This document shows positions 10,262 through 21,000 of a stretch of DNA of 64,000 nt, piece by piece; within the stretch, counting starts at the first letter, position 1; each line of letters starts with the position of its first letter. The translations under genes and the position numbers were made by a program. Origin of the DNA: Hymenoscyphus infarciens (lineage: Eukaryota; Ascomycota; Leotiomycetes; Helotiales; Helotiaceae); the NCBI GenBank assembly GCA_001414345.1, contig LLCB01000251.1, positions 24,807 through 88,806 on the forward strand. Reading direction: 5' to 3'. The notes under the pieces were generated by a model. It ran no database searches and was not told where the DNA came from. It saw nothing but the letters and a program-made list of their open reading frames with translations.

Positions 10262-12163
10262 CGTTTTTCTTGGGTCATCGAGTCTCAATCCTCTTTTCCA
10301 TTCTTGAATCCCAACCGGAATCACAACCAGACTTTCACGTCCATGAAAAGAGGAAAGTATCGTTGCTTGGAGTGTGCTGTGATTTTGGTCCACCCTAGGC
10401 TCTGGTAGAAAGAGAGAATAGTGTGTAAGAGAGAACGAGTCGCCACTCGAGAGGCAAATAAGAGAACGAAAGTATTTCCTTATCTTCTACCATCCAGCAC
10501 CCCTCCTTCTCTAAAATTTGTGAGTTTCATCAACCACATTTTCTTCTTTAGCTTCCCCAGAAAAGGCTTTCGAATTTCCCAAGTTCCTCAAAATCATTCA
10601 CACTTCCTAGTTGTAGGAAGAAAAATGAAGAAAGTAAAGAGGCTGACAAGAAATCTTCACTCGCAGTGGGCGACAATGACTTGTTCCCGGGCGGAGGATT
10701 TCTAAACTCCTCCCACCCCCTCACACACCCAGTGCAGTAGAAAGTTCAACTATTGTAGTTTTAGCGTAGTTTTCAGATCCTAAAACTACGGTGAGTTGCG
10801 AGTTACGCTTGAATTTGCTCCCTGTTTTTGTAATCTAAGCTTTTTGAAAAAATCCCTTGATTTCCCCCCTTTTTAGGCACTCTTTTACCTATTTATTAAT
10901 AATAATAATAATATATGTTAGTATACTCTAGATAATTGAAAACGAGAGCTCTATATATCCTCTGTTACTCTATAAACTTTATATAATAAAAATAGACAGT
11001 TTTATCTCTATCTTAATTTTTATAAGGTCTTAGCGTACCTTATTAACCTTATAGAGGTAGTGAAAATCTTTTTTAAAAAAATAGGTTTTTTTAAGAATGA
11101 TTTATTTCTTCATTCTCATTGTCATTCTCATTCTCTCCCCCGAACGAACGGGCGCCCACCCGCTGCTCCAAACATGATACACACACGTCAAACTCCAAAA
11201 CTCCCCCCTCCCCCCGAAAACAAAACCCCCCCGGACCATCGGACCGTTGACTAGTCCGATTCCCAAGGACCTCGAGTACCGGCGGCATTTCCGCATTGAA
11301 AAAGAAAAAAACCTCACACAACCACACATCACAAAACACTCGAAACAAAAGTCATTGAAGTCTCGTAGTCAGTCTCGTTTCATTATCTAATCTGAGGCGA
11401 ACAGGTTCCTATCGAACCACGCGCGTGTATTGAGACATCTGCTTGCTTTGGATGAAGCAGTATGAACTCATTTCCTTTCATCTCATCCCAGCTCCTCATT
11501 TTTTGGGTTCCATCCGTCATTCCATTTTCATTTCCATTTCCATTCGTCCAATCCATCCTTAAATTTTCCCTCCCTGTTATTTCTGGAATCTTTCCTTCCT
11601 AATAACAGAGTCAAAAATCCACCAAGAAGAGTATACAAGATCATCCAAATAATAAGCTCTTACGCCAAATCCAATGCGATGAAAACATGACTCGCAAAAG
11701 AAGTGCAGGCAGATAGAGTACATAATGCCATTGCTAGCAAAGCTGATTGCATGATCTTTATATCCCAAAATATACCCGCCGGAAAAAAAAACAAGAAAAC
11801 AAAGGAAACAAAATTCCAATTTGCCCAAAAGGTATATAACTCTCATCGTAAAAAAGGTATCCCATCATAAATCTCGTACAGTCATACAGTTCGTAAAGGA
11901 AACAGAGTCATCGCCAAATTTTCAAGCTTTAGAGCTCAGAAGGAAGTGCTTTTTCTGGGGGTGGGGGGTATCAACTTTTTCCTTCTTCGAACTTTTACCT
12001 GCTTCTTCGAACTTTTAAAAAGATGAAAGAAGAAAAAACGCGAAAAAGCGAAAAGCCGCCGCCATTTCAAAGAAAACTGAACGGGTATCCTGCCCAAATC
12101 AGACAACGCTAAACTTCAAAAAACACACGTCGCTTGCAACCAGAAATGAGATTATATCCGTGA
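10262..12163. other. Intergenic; AT-rich relic at about 10.88-11.06 kb
   Basis: No supported gene is seen. The stretch at about 10880-11060 is AT-dominated with an (AAT)n run and RIP-like texture, probably a transposon scrap. The remainder has ordinary composition with pyrimidine-rich runs and is likely 3' untranslated and promoter sequence of the two flanking convergent genes. Confidence 0.4.
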
Positions 12164-13999
12164 TCAAAAGTAGTTATCGCCAAAATATTGCGTAGAACGA
12201 GTATAAGAGTGCTGTGAGCTTTGCCTTGCTCGGTTGGTGGTGGGTTGCTCAACCCGGCTTCGTCGATCGTCAATCTGTTGTTGGCCCCGGATGGGAGCCC
12301 CATATTCGGAATTCGAACGTTCGCTGCCATTCCGGAGACTCCTTTGCCTCTTAATCTCAATCTCTCCACCATCGGGGCATTCGATATGCGCACCCCCAAC
12401 CACTACCCGTGCGGTACCTGTAACTTTGATCGTCACATTCTCATCATTGTCTCCACTTCCGCTCCTCGTGGTGCGTGTCGTTACCGACTTTCGGTAATCA
12501 CTCTCGTCCCGACTAGCACTGCTCTTGGTGCTTCGACTGCTCCCTGCTTGTCGACGTTGCTGTCTCTTCAAAACCTCAGCAGTCAATGGTAAGCTGGACC
12601 CACCCACATCATCTTGGTAGCCGGCAGCTTCACGCATCTTGTCTTCGTAGCCACTTGATCCTGTAGAAGCCGTATGGCCCGACTGTGCAGTAGATTGACC
12701 ATAGTAGCTTGCCCTTCGACGACCATTGTTGGCTGTTTCAATGCTCATCCGTCCCATATCGGTGACAATATCATTGTACGCTCCCGAGTTTCGGTGGGGG
12801 TTGGAACGACGGTGTCGTGTGCGCGAAGAATCCTGTTCTCGGTCCTCATCGCGGGCGTGATCCTGGTCGTCTGGAATATCGTATGTTACGGAGTTTCGAT
12901 GAGTGCTTGTTCGTCGCCGTCTGGAGGGCTCCCTAATGATGGTTCTTCCCTCACTTCGCACATCTCGGTAAGGATCCTGCGATGGGTATACGCTTGGATG
13001 ATCGGTGACAGGTCGACGAAGAATGGGTCGAGGTGGTGGAGGCATAGATTGAGCATCTGCATGGTAGTCCCTACTCCATCTCGATGGGGTCCTTGCTGGC
13101 CTGGACGATGGTTCACGTATGCTCTCCCTTCTCTTCACTATCGCTCCCTCTGAAGCCGAAGCGTATGCGTCATCGTGGTACACGGTATTGTAAGAACTGT
13201 TGCGTTCTTGTGGCAATGGATCCCTCATGCCATGCTCCCTCATACCAAAGCCTGATGCCGTCCGAGACGGTGGTGCTTCGAATCTGGATGACAATGGTCT
13301 CGTAGATACCGGTCTGTCTGGCAAAGACATGGCGAAATAATCCGATCCCGGTGGTGGAGTAGGAGCAGCCATCTGAGGATACGGATTTTGAGTGTAGGAG
13401 GTGGAGGAGGCGTAGGTGTACGGGCTTGGTGGGTAGTTGGACCATGCTGAAGTCGACAATGGAGGGCCATAACCACCTCCGACAGAGTTGTGACCCGAGT
13501 GAAAGCTCAACGGCCTTGGGAATGTATTCGAGGTCACCGCGCGCGGGCGGGTTGCAATGGGTTGGGCGATTGTGTTCTGCATTGATTGCGACAAGACCGG
13601 TGGAGCAGGGCGAGAAACAGGTGGGACAAGGCCGAAGTGGGCTGGCTCGTCTTTTGCTTTCCTTTCGATCTGATGATGACTTGATTTATTCTCGTGCGCG
13701 GGAGGTGGGCGTCGGGTGGACTTTCGTGGAGAGAGAGGACTGTTGCTTGAAGTCGAGTTGCGTCTGTCCTGCTTCACTTCTCGCTCGGTGATGATGGCGA
13801 CATTCTTCTCTTGCGGTATCCTCACCGCCGGTCTCTCCTTTTGAGGGGAAGGATAGTTGACCTCGGGCTTCCTTTTGGCCTTCTCTGACGACCGCTGCTT
13901 CTTTTCCTTGGACTTGTCCTTGGCGCTCCGCCGGGAGCCCTTGACCGTCCTTCCCAAGTCCTCGTCGTAGTCGACCACGTAGGCGGGGCGGGGATTCAT
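12164..13999 (-). CDS. Conserved-looking disordered protein, 611 aa
   Basis: This is a single long exon starting at an ATG at 13999. The N-terminus (MNPRPAYVVDYDEDLGRTVKG) is followed by a Lys/Arg/Ser-rich segment, a Pro/Tyr/Ser-rich middle and long Arg/Ser-rich stretches, all predicted to be disordered. The only ordered-looking part is near residues 520-550 (VTIKVTGTARVVVGGAHIE and CPDGGEIEIK), which reads like a short beta-rich module. The tail is polar. I do not recognise a named family and propose no function. The length of the open frame and its clear amino-acid bias make it a confident gene. Antisense frames on the + strand are shadows. A GTGA repeat lies immediately upstream of the start. 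Confidence 0.8.
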   Translation of the reverse strand: MNPRPAYVVDYDEDLGRTVKGSRRSAKDKSKEKKQRSSEKAKRKPEVNYPSPQKERPAVRIPQEKNVAIITEREVKQDRRNSTSSNSPLSPRKSTRRPPPAHENKSSHHQIERKAKDEPAHFGLVPPVSRPAPPVLSQSMQNTIAQPIATRPRAVTSNTFPRPLSFHSGHNSVGGGYGPPLSTSAWSNYPPSPYTYASSTSYTQNPYPQMAAPTPPPGSDYFAMSLPDRPVSTRPLSSRFEAPPSRTASGFGMREHGMRDPLPQERNSSYNTVYHDDAYASASEGAIVKRRESIREPSSRPARTPSRWSRDYHADAQSMPPPPRPILRRPVTDHPSVYPSQDPYRDVRSEGRTIIREPSRRRRTSTHRNSVTYDIPDDQDHARDEDREQDSSRTRHRRSNPHRNSGAYNDIVTDMGRMSIETANNGRRRASYYGQSTAQSGHTASTGSSGYEDKMREAAGYQDDVGGSSLPLTAEVLKRQQRRQAGSSRSTKSSASRDESDYRKSVTTRTTRSGSGDNDENVTIKVTGTARVVVGGAHIECPDGGEIEIKRQRSLRNGSERSNSEYGAPIRGQQQIDDRRSRVEQPTTNRARQSSQHSYTRSTQYFGDNYF

Positions 14000-16870
14000 G
14001 GTGAGTGAGTGAGTGAGTGGGTGAGTGAGTGACCAGTTCGCAGTGCGTCAGCCAGTGCTGCGCTGGATTGGGGTTGGGAGTTGGATTGGTTCTGCGCAGT
14101 GCCAGGTGGCGGAGGGCGGGGTGTTGTTTTGGGGGGGGGGGTAGTATTTGAAGGGAGGAGGGAGAGAAATCAGTGCTGGGGTGTGATGGGATGTGATGGG
14201 TGGGGTGTGATGGGTGATGGGTGGTGGTGGTAGTGGTGGTGGGATGAACCGGCGAAAGTCCAGGGAAAATTCGGGGAGCTCAGACTTTTTGTTGGGTTAG
14301 CGAAGGGCCGTATAGGTACCTAATGCCAGCAGAATGGAAGCAGAGCAGAAGCGGTTGATCGCCCTTGCTAATCGATAAGAGTGGGACAGGGTAGTCGTAG
14401 TTGCAGGGTTGACAGGTCTTCAGGTCTTCCCGTCAGCCAGCCGAAAGTTTCCAGGTTGGTGTCGGAAATCGTCGAAATTTTAGGCTTTCTCGGCTTCGTA
14501 GGACGACCGCAGACTTCTCTCGAGTCTCGCAAAGGCTCTGTCTGTCTGTCTGTCTGTCTGTCTGCGCTGCGCAGGTAGAAGGTAACCAGCGCAGGTAGCG
14601 GCGAATGCAGCACGACGCACCGAGTACAAGTGACGATGTCGTCGACGGAACCCAGACGAGAAAACAAGGGATGTGTGTCGAGGAAGAAATGTAGGCGAGT
14701 GGAGAGAAGTGAAGATTAATTCCAATCGGGCTCCCTCTGGATGGACGATGAGGTTCTGCTCTGCTGCGGGGTTGGGCTTGGGTAGCAATTGCCGTTCCTG
14801 GTAGGGCCGTCGATTTCCTGTACTGTGTAGGTACCTACTAGTACTATGAGGTGGATATGGATTTCCTGTACCTACCAGTACTATGAGGTGGATATGGATA
14901 CTCTGTACCTACTACCTAGGTACCTAGTACTATGAGGCGGATCCGTATGGAAGGGGGTGTGGTCCGTAGGTGCAGCTTATGAAGGCGGAAGAAGAGAAGG
15001 TATCTCGGTGAGAGAGCAGTACAGTACAGTACAGTACAGTACGACAAAGATGAGGGATGCAAAAATCTTCTCTTTTTCTTGCAAATGAATTTCTTTTCCC
15101 GGGTCGACCGTCCTTCCTGATGATGCTTTGGTGGTTCGTTTGTTTTCTTCAGCCTAATTGTCGCACGGAGAGATTGGGTAGCAATGCTAATTATGTCTGT
15201 CTTTGAATCCTTACGACTGAGTGCCGGGAGACGGGCAATGTCGCATACTGAGGTGGTGACTCTGGTGCTCCAAGGGGCCGAAAGTTGAAAGTGCAATTGG
15301 GAGGAAGAAGGGAGGAGGTGTGGGATTTAGAAAGGGGGAAAGGGGAAGCAGCACTCGACAGATGAGTCCAATGGAGCAGGAGGGAAGAGGAGAAGATTGG
15401 TTTGTTTGATGAAAGTGGAGGTTAAAGCAAGCAAGCAGACAGGCTGATAATATTGGACATGATATGACTTGACTATACGCAACCAACGCAACAACCACAA
15501 GGAGAGTACCTATGCAAGTAAAAAAGTGCAACTCGTCCAAAACTGCGCCGCATCTATCTGGCGAGGGAAAGCCAGTCACACTGACGTGCGGTGCTATATT
15601 GGAGCGTGGAGAAGAACGGGGGAGGGGAGAGGAGAGGCTGCCATTGGCATGGGAATGCGGGATGTGATGCAGCGACGAGACGACTTGATATGTTGTGTTC
15701 AGAGATGTGGCATTCATCAGCCAGCTGGGGAGGATGGGATGGGATGGGATGGGAATCGGATAGGATAGGATAGGATAGGATTGGAATGTCTCCAGCAACA
15801 CAACACCACCGCACTCTGTACAAGACGGAATTAGGACATGACTCCTCGCCCGGCTGCACCCCCTTCTCCCTTCTCGCTTCCTTCGCTTCTGCACTTTCCT
15901 CCCCCTCGCTTTCGCCCTCGCCCTCGCCCTCGCTCTCACTGCTTCTTGCTGTTGCAACACTTTCAATTTCTGCCTCCTCGTGCGGTACAGCGGCCTCAGA
16001 GTTCTTCTGCTCCAGATACGATGTTGCCAAACACTGAGAAAGAAACCCTTCATCACGGCGTCTCCTCCAACGCCATCCAACCTGGAAGGACCCTGTGGCA
16101 AGGAGTCTTTATGCATTGGAGATTAGGAGAGATTTGCCTCCTCCAGCCTACGAATGGCTAGATTCCCAGAATATACCCGCCCGCCATTCGTCCTCCTCTC
16201 ATGCCGGCGTACAGGCAGTGCCAGTCCAGCCCAGCTTACGAGTTACGAGTTACGCCCGCGGCCGGCCAGCCAACCGACCCTCTTATACCCTCCATGTTTC
16301 TTGATATACCAGTTCATGTTTGGCCAACGACCACTCCACGACCTCTGGAGTCCGGACGCTTGGGAATACTTTGCAACTCATGACCATGCAAGTCATCGTC
16401 GACCGACCACGGGGAACCTTTTGAATCCTCCGAGGGGGCCACGGAGGGGAGAGGGTCATCTCAACGCCCTCGCGTCGTGTACTAGTACCTCCAAAACAAC
16501 GTCAACGTCGGGGATACATCGCGATATCAAATGTCGACTCATCGCCCTCCGTCTCATGGGGTTTGGGGGATACGAAGGAGGGCGCTGCTGTCCAGAAGGT
16601 AACCGAAGTGTAACGGATGCCGTGATGCCTCTCTCACCAATGGGCGGGGTCAATTATTGTACAGATTTATGCACTATATGCGGGGGCCATCGCCATAAGC
16701 AAGTTATGCAATGCAGCCTCCAGAGTCAAAAATTCAAAATCCCTACCGACCGATCCTCTTCATCGTCTTCTCACCACTCACAAAGCAACCTTCAAAGCTA
16801 CCGCCCGTCTGCCGCCAAATCCAATCTCGAGGATTGCGTAAATGAACTCTTCAAAGTCAACGAGAAATAG
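14000..16870. other. Long intergenic region rich in simple repeats
   Basis: I see no supported gene. Low-complexity tracts are dense: (GTGA)n at 14001-14032, a G11 run at 14131-14141, (TCTG)n at 14537-14564, (CAGTA)5 at 15017-15042, GGGAT and TAGGA tracts at 15731-15780, and (CGCCCT)n at 15906-15935. Frames of up to 301 codons cross these repeats on the minus strand, and one of 238 codons lies on the + strand at 16154-16870. They look like low-complexity translations without domains. A long 5' untranslated region or promoter of the 611-aa gene is possible. Confidence 0.45.
14812..14950. repeat. Three tandem copies of a 37-53 bp unit
   Basis: The units are about 14812-14860, 14861-14897 and 14898-14950. 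Each contains CTGTACCTAC-like sequence followed by AGTACTATGAGG(T/C)GGAT. Units differ in length through extra TACCTAGGTACC words. The repeat is noncoding. Confidence 0.8.
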
Positions 16871-18613
16871 GCTCGTGAGAGGTAACTAAACGGGTAACTA
16901 GTGTAACAACTGTCGTGGTCTCACCCTTTCGTCCATTCATCTGTCCCTATCCGGTTGCTTTGGAGGCCTCTTTGCGATGCAATTATCAATTGCTTATCAG
17001 CCTTGCCTACCATTATATATCCGAGTGGATGACAAACAACTAAGGTTACCTAGATTGCAGTTGCAGCAAACCTTCAAAGTTAAGCATTCCATCACAAGGC
17101 TGAGATGACTCCGTTGAGGTCTCCACCAAAAACTCTAGACGAGGAAGAAAATGCCCGGTTTCTACGTACATACTAAGCACTAGCCATCAATGAACCTTTA
17201 CCTACCTGTTTGTCTCAGATGACGGCATTATCTTCCTCTCAACCCCAAATCCGATTCGAAAAATCAAGTCAAGAACGATTGCATGGACCATATTCAAGGA
17301 ACATTCTTAATGGCTATTCGCTAATCCAATTTGATAAATGGGAAAAAGAGAGGGTTGGCGTCGGCGCACCTCACGATGAATGATCGTCCTTCTCCCCACA
17401 CCCTCCTGAGCCGCTCTACACCGCCATTCTGACTACTCCTCGCCAAAGACATCCTTTCCAGAGTGGCGTCTTTTGTCTTTTTGCAATCTGCCAATTTATC
17501 GCGAATCGGTTGATTGTTTATCTGCTACCCTACACTTAATCGATCTGGAGATATAGGTCTCAAATCCGGATGGATGTTGGTGTTTGTCTAGTATTCGTTG
17601 ACGGGCTACCTTCACCGAGATGGAAGTTCGTATTGCTTGTCTTTGAGGCGTTTTTTTCTTATTATTTTTTCTGCCTTTGTGGGAGAGGGGGTTGTCAGAT
17701 GATGGATGTGGGATTGATCTCGCATTTCTTCATGTCGGCTCATTGTTTCCATTCCATTCCATCATAAGAAAAAAAAGCATCTCGGATCTCAAATCTTCCC
17801 GTCTTTCTTCAGGCAAGCAAACAAGCCGAACAAGGGTCCTGCGAGTTTGCCCCTCACCCTTCGCCCTTCACCATCCTCCCTTTTACCCCGCCGGGACATT
17901 GCATATCCTTCGGTATTGGGTCGGACGAGTATCGACGACTGACTGGATGGGATCATTGCCAAGCACCCTGTCTAGTATATTTGTCTATGCCTCCAAAGTA
18001 AAAAGAAAAAAACCGGGTTTTGATATTAATCAGAGAGGCCGATGCAAGACTCACAACATTCTACATGCATGAGGAGGAGTGAGTGGTGTGAGTGAGTAAT
18101 TATGTGAGTTGGAGGTGGCCGCCGGTTGTGTTTGCTTGTGCGAGAAGTGGTTGGTCGCTTGCTTTGCGGGTGTTGCGGGACATGTTTTCCGAGGGGATAG
18201 AGGAGGGGAGTGGGACACGTGATGTACTTCGAGGTTTTGAGTGTTAGTGGTGTATGTAGGTAACTATTTCGTGAGTAATGTCTCTTTTCTTCGGATGTGG
18301 GGAGAAAGAGGGGAGAGGGCAGAGGGGAAGGGAGAGGAAGAAAGGGTTAGCGAGGGGTTTCGAGACGACATTCAAGTTTCGGCAGGGAATGAGAGATAGT
18401 ACAAGAGCTCGAGCTCGAGAGGGCGATCGATCTACTTCCTCGTCGTCGAAATGATGACATTCCACGACCGAACCGTGTTTACCATCCCTTCTCTATCCCC
18501 GAACTCGCTCTTCTGAACTCATTCTTCTGTCTGTAGTGAAAAGTTAGAGATTTCGAGATAACACATGAAGTTGTGTTTAGAATAAGTCCAGGTCGGTAGA
18601 GATGAGAAATGCA
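16871..18613. other. Intergenic, no gene seen
   Basis: This region of ordinary composition has only short, motif-free frames. It could contain untranslated or regulatory sequence or a noncoding RNA. Nothing specific can be supported. Confidence 0.35.
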
Positions 18614-18680
18614 TTTCTTTTTCTTTTTTTCTTTTTTTCTTTTTTTCTTTTTCTTTTTCTTTTTCTTTTTCTTTTTCTTT
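18614..18680. repeat. Pyrimidine tract (T4-7 C)n
   Basis: About 67 bp are built from CTTTTT and CTTTTTTT units with no purine inside. It marks the approximate left edge of the AT-rich transposon block. Confidence 0.9.
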
Positions 18681-19846
18681 CGTGCTTAGGTACGCCCTAG
18701 TCTAGATAATATGAGGAAGGAACCAGAGAGGAGAATAAAAGAACTAGATAACATCTACATACCTACAGAAAAGCAAGAAAGTGTGCGAAGTCTAGAAAAC
18801 CACATTTAGCTAGATCGTTCGAATACTATAAGCAAATATATCATCTTAACAACCTCCTGACTTGGAGTAAACTTTGAGTGAGGTACTGGTCTGTAAACTA
18901 CAATGTACTCATAAATGAGTGAGCCAGAGCTTAACTCGTGAGCACTTTTGTTGAGAGGGAGTAAGTTGCGCGTTTACTGGTGAGTTAGCCGTTCGTTCGT
19001 TATCTTGTTTGCGTGTAAGTATGCTACGGGTCACTTTCAATGGGTACGCTATGACTTGCTTATTATTATCTAGCTTACTTCTAAAATAATTTATAGGAGC
19101 ACAGATATTTTGAGTAGGTAAGAGGATCTAGTTTTGTTAGCGAGTTTACTAGGATTGAACATTTCCTTACTAGGATAGAACATTTCCTTACTAGGCTAGC
19201 TAGCTAGCTATTCCTAGGATTAGGTCGTGGATAGGTAGGTAGAAGATTCGGTTATTGCTCTTAACAAATGTTAAATAGACTATATAAGAGAATAAAAACA
19301 AAAATGAAAGTAAAAGTAAAAATAAAAAGAATAATAAAAAGAAAAATAATTAAAAAAAACTATTCTTCTAGATAAGTAGAAAGACTTAGGTTATTTAATT
19401 CTTCTATTATAAACCTTCTTAGATATTAACTATAATAGACTACGAATATATAAAGTTATAAAATAGACAGACGTAGGAGTCTCTTATAAGATTTACTATA
19501 TCTTATAGATTATAGAAAAGAGAGAGAAGCTACGAGATTAAATATATATTTCCTCTCTTTCTCTCTACTCTCTCTTAATAATCTAATTTTAAACTTTTTA
19601 CTTATTCTCTCTTTAGTAGTAAGATTTTCTATAGCTTTATCTCGAATAATTCTATATATAAAAGTTATTCTAATAAACTTATATCTCGTCTCTTATTTCT
19701 ATAGAGAACTAGAGTAGTATAATCTATAAGTATTATAACTAAATCTCTACTTAATACTAATATAAAACGAGCGAGCTATATCTTTTTAATATAGTAGTAA
19801 GTTTTCTATCTTCTAGAGTATTAGTTAGAGCTATAGAGAGATTATT
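18681..19846. other. Transition into RIP-damaged AT-rich DNA
   Basis: The first 500 bp are mixed, with short tandem words such as ACTAGG(A/C)TAG and a GCTAGCTAGCTAGC tract near 19196-19210. From about 19260 the sequence becomes AT-dominated with stops in all frames. I could not match 19260-19846 to the LTR families recognised further right. Confidence 0.4.
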
Positions 19847-20519
19847 TATAATAATACGAAATATATACGACTTTCGAAGAGATATATAAGAGTATATTCA
19901 AAAGAATAATATATAAATACTAGATACTAATATAAAAGAAAAGACTAAATTAGCCTTCTCTTATCTTAAATAGAAGTATCTATATATAAGAGATTAAATT
20001 CTATAATAGTACGAAATATATACTACTACTAAAGAGATATATAAGAGTACGTTTAAGATAGAATAATATACGTAAATACTAGGCTCTAATATAGAAGAAA
20101 AGGAAAAACTATCTCTCTTCTATACTAAATATAAATATCTATATATAAGAGGTTAGAAAGTACTAAGTTCTAATAATAATAATAACCGAGCTCTATCTAA
20201 TATAGCTAATACTAAATAATAAGAGCTAAGAAACTAAATATATAGTATCTAAACCTTAATCTCTTTAGTATCTTCGATTATATAAGTATTAGTAGTTTTA
20301 CGAATACTAGTAATTCAGAATAGCGTACTATTATAAATACTACTAAAGTCTAATAATAATAATAACTAACTCTTATCTAATATAGCTAATACTAAATAAT
20401 AAGAGCTAAAAAGCTAAATATATAATATCTAAACCTATATTAATATCTTTAGTCTCTTTAGTTATATAAGTATTAGAAATTTCACGAATACTAGTAATTT
20501 AGAATAGTAGGTTATTATA
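19847..20519. mobile_element. LTR of the 363-bp family, interrupted by another LTR
   Basis: The sequence begins TATAATAATACGAAATATAT and ends GGTTATTATA, matching the RIP-altered ends of the Gypsy LTRs at 49703 and 57144. It is split at 20001/20336 by an inserted LTR. Removing the insert leaves about 339 bp, close to the intact 363-bp LTR. Confidence 0.75.
20002..20335. mobile_element. Solo LTR nested in an older LTR
   Basis: A 334-bp LTR running from TATAATAGTACGAAA to AGCGTACTATTATA. The flanking 5-mers AATTC and AATAC differ by one base and may be a damaged target duplication. The orientation is the same as the host LTR. Confidence 0.7.
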
Positions 20520-21000
20520 ATATATATTCTAGAAGTATAGTTAGTATTTAAGAATATATCTAATTAGAAGATATTCTTACTATTTATATTATTTAGATAG
20601 AAAGAAAAGAAGAAGAGAAATTAGAATCGAGAAGAAGTCGTCTATTAATATATAATAAATAATAATAGCTAATACTATATAATTATTATTTATTACTTAA
20701 TAATTACTATTATAATATATAATAATAGTAAGAACTTATTCTATAGTAGTATACTACTTTCTATCTAATAGCTAATTATTACTCTCTTTTCTATTTATAT
20801 CTATTATTATATAATATATAATAATAAATAAAGCGTACTTAACTAGTAAATAATAATACGACTACTTACTAACTCTACTCTAACTATAAAATACTATATA
20901 GATAAATAATAGAAGATAAGTTATATTTCTTATAATAAATAAGTAAATAATACTATAGACGTTCTAATACTATACTAACTTTTAAATAAAGACTTAAAAT
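20520..21000 (+). mobile_element. 3' internal end of a + oriented Gypsy element (left part)
   Basis: This segment is the reverse complement, with RIP differences, of 50070-50560 inside the complete Gypsy element. It therefore represents the noncoding 3' part of a + oriented copy. It is cut by insertion of the 2.87-kb element at 21001-23868. It resumes at 23869-23896 with the polypurine tract, followed by the 3' LTR at 23897-24258. Confidence 0.65.

Noticed and set aside
15211..16116. 301-codon minus-strand frame and an overlapping 158-codon frame
   Set aside because: They cross several microsatellites, translate to low-complexity repeats (RARARAKA, SYPILSYP), show no domain and exclude each other.
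16154..16870. 238-codon + strand frame
   Set aside because: No motif or plausible domain. Composition looks like translated noncoding DNA, and no support from neighbouring exons.
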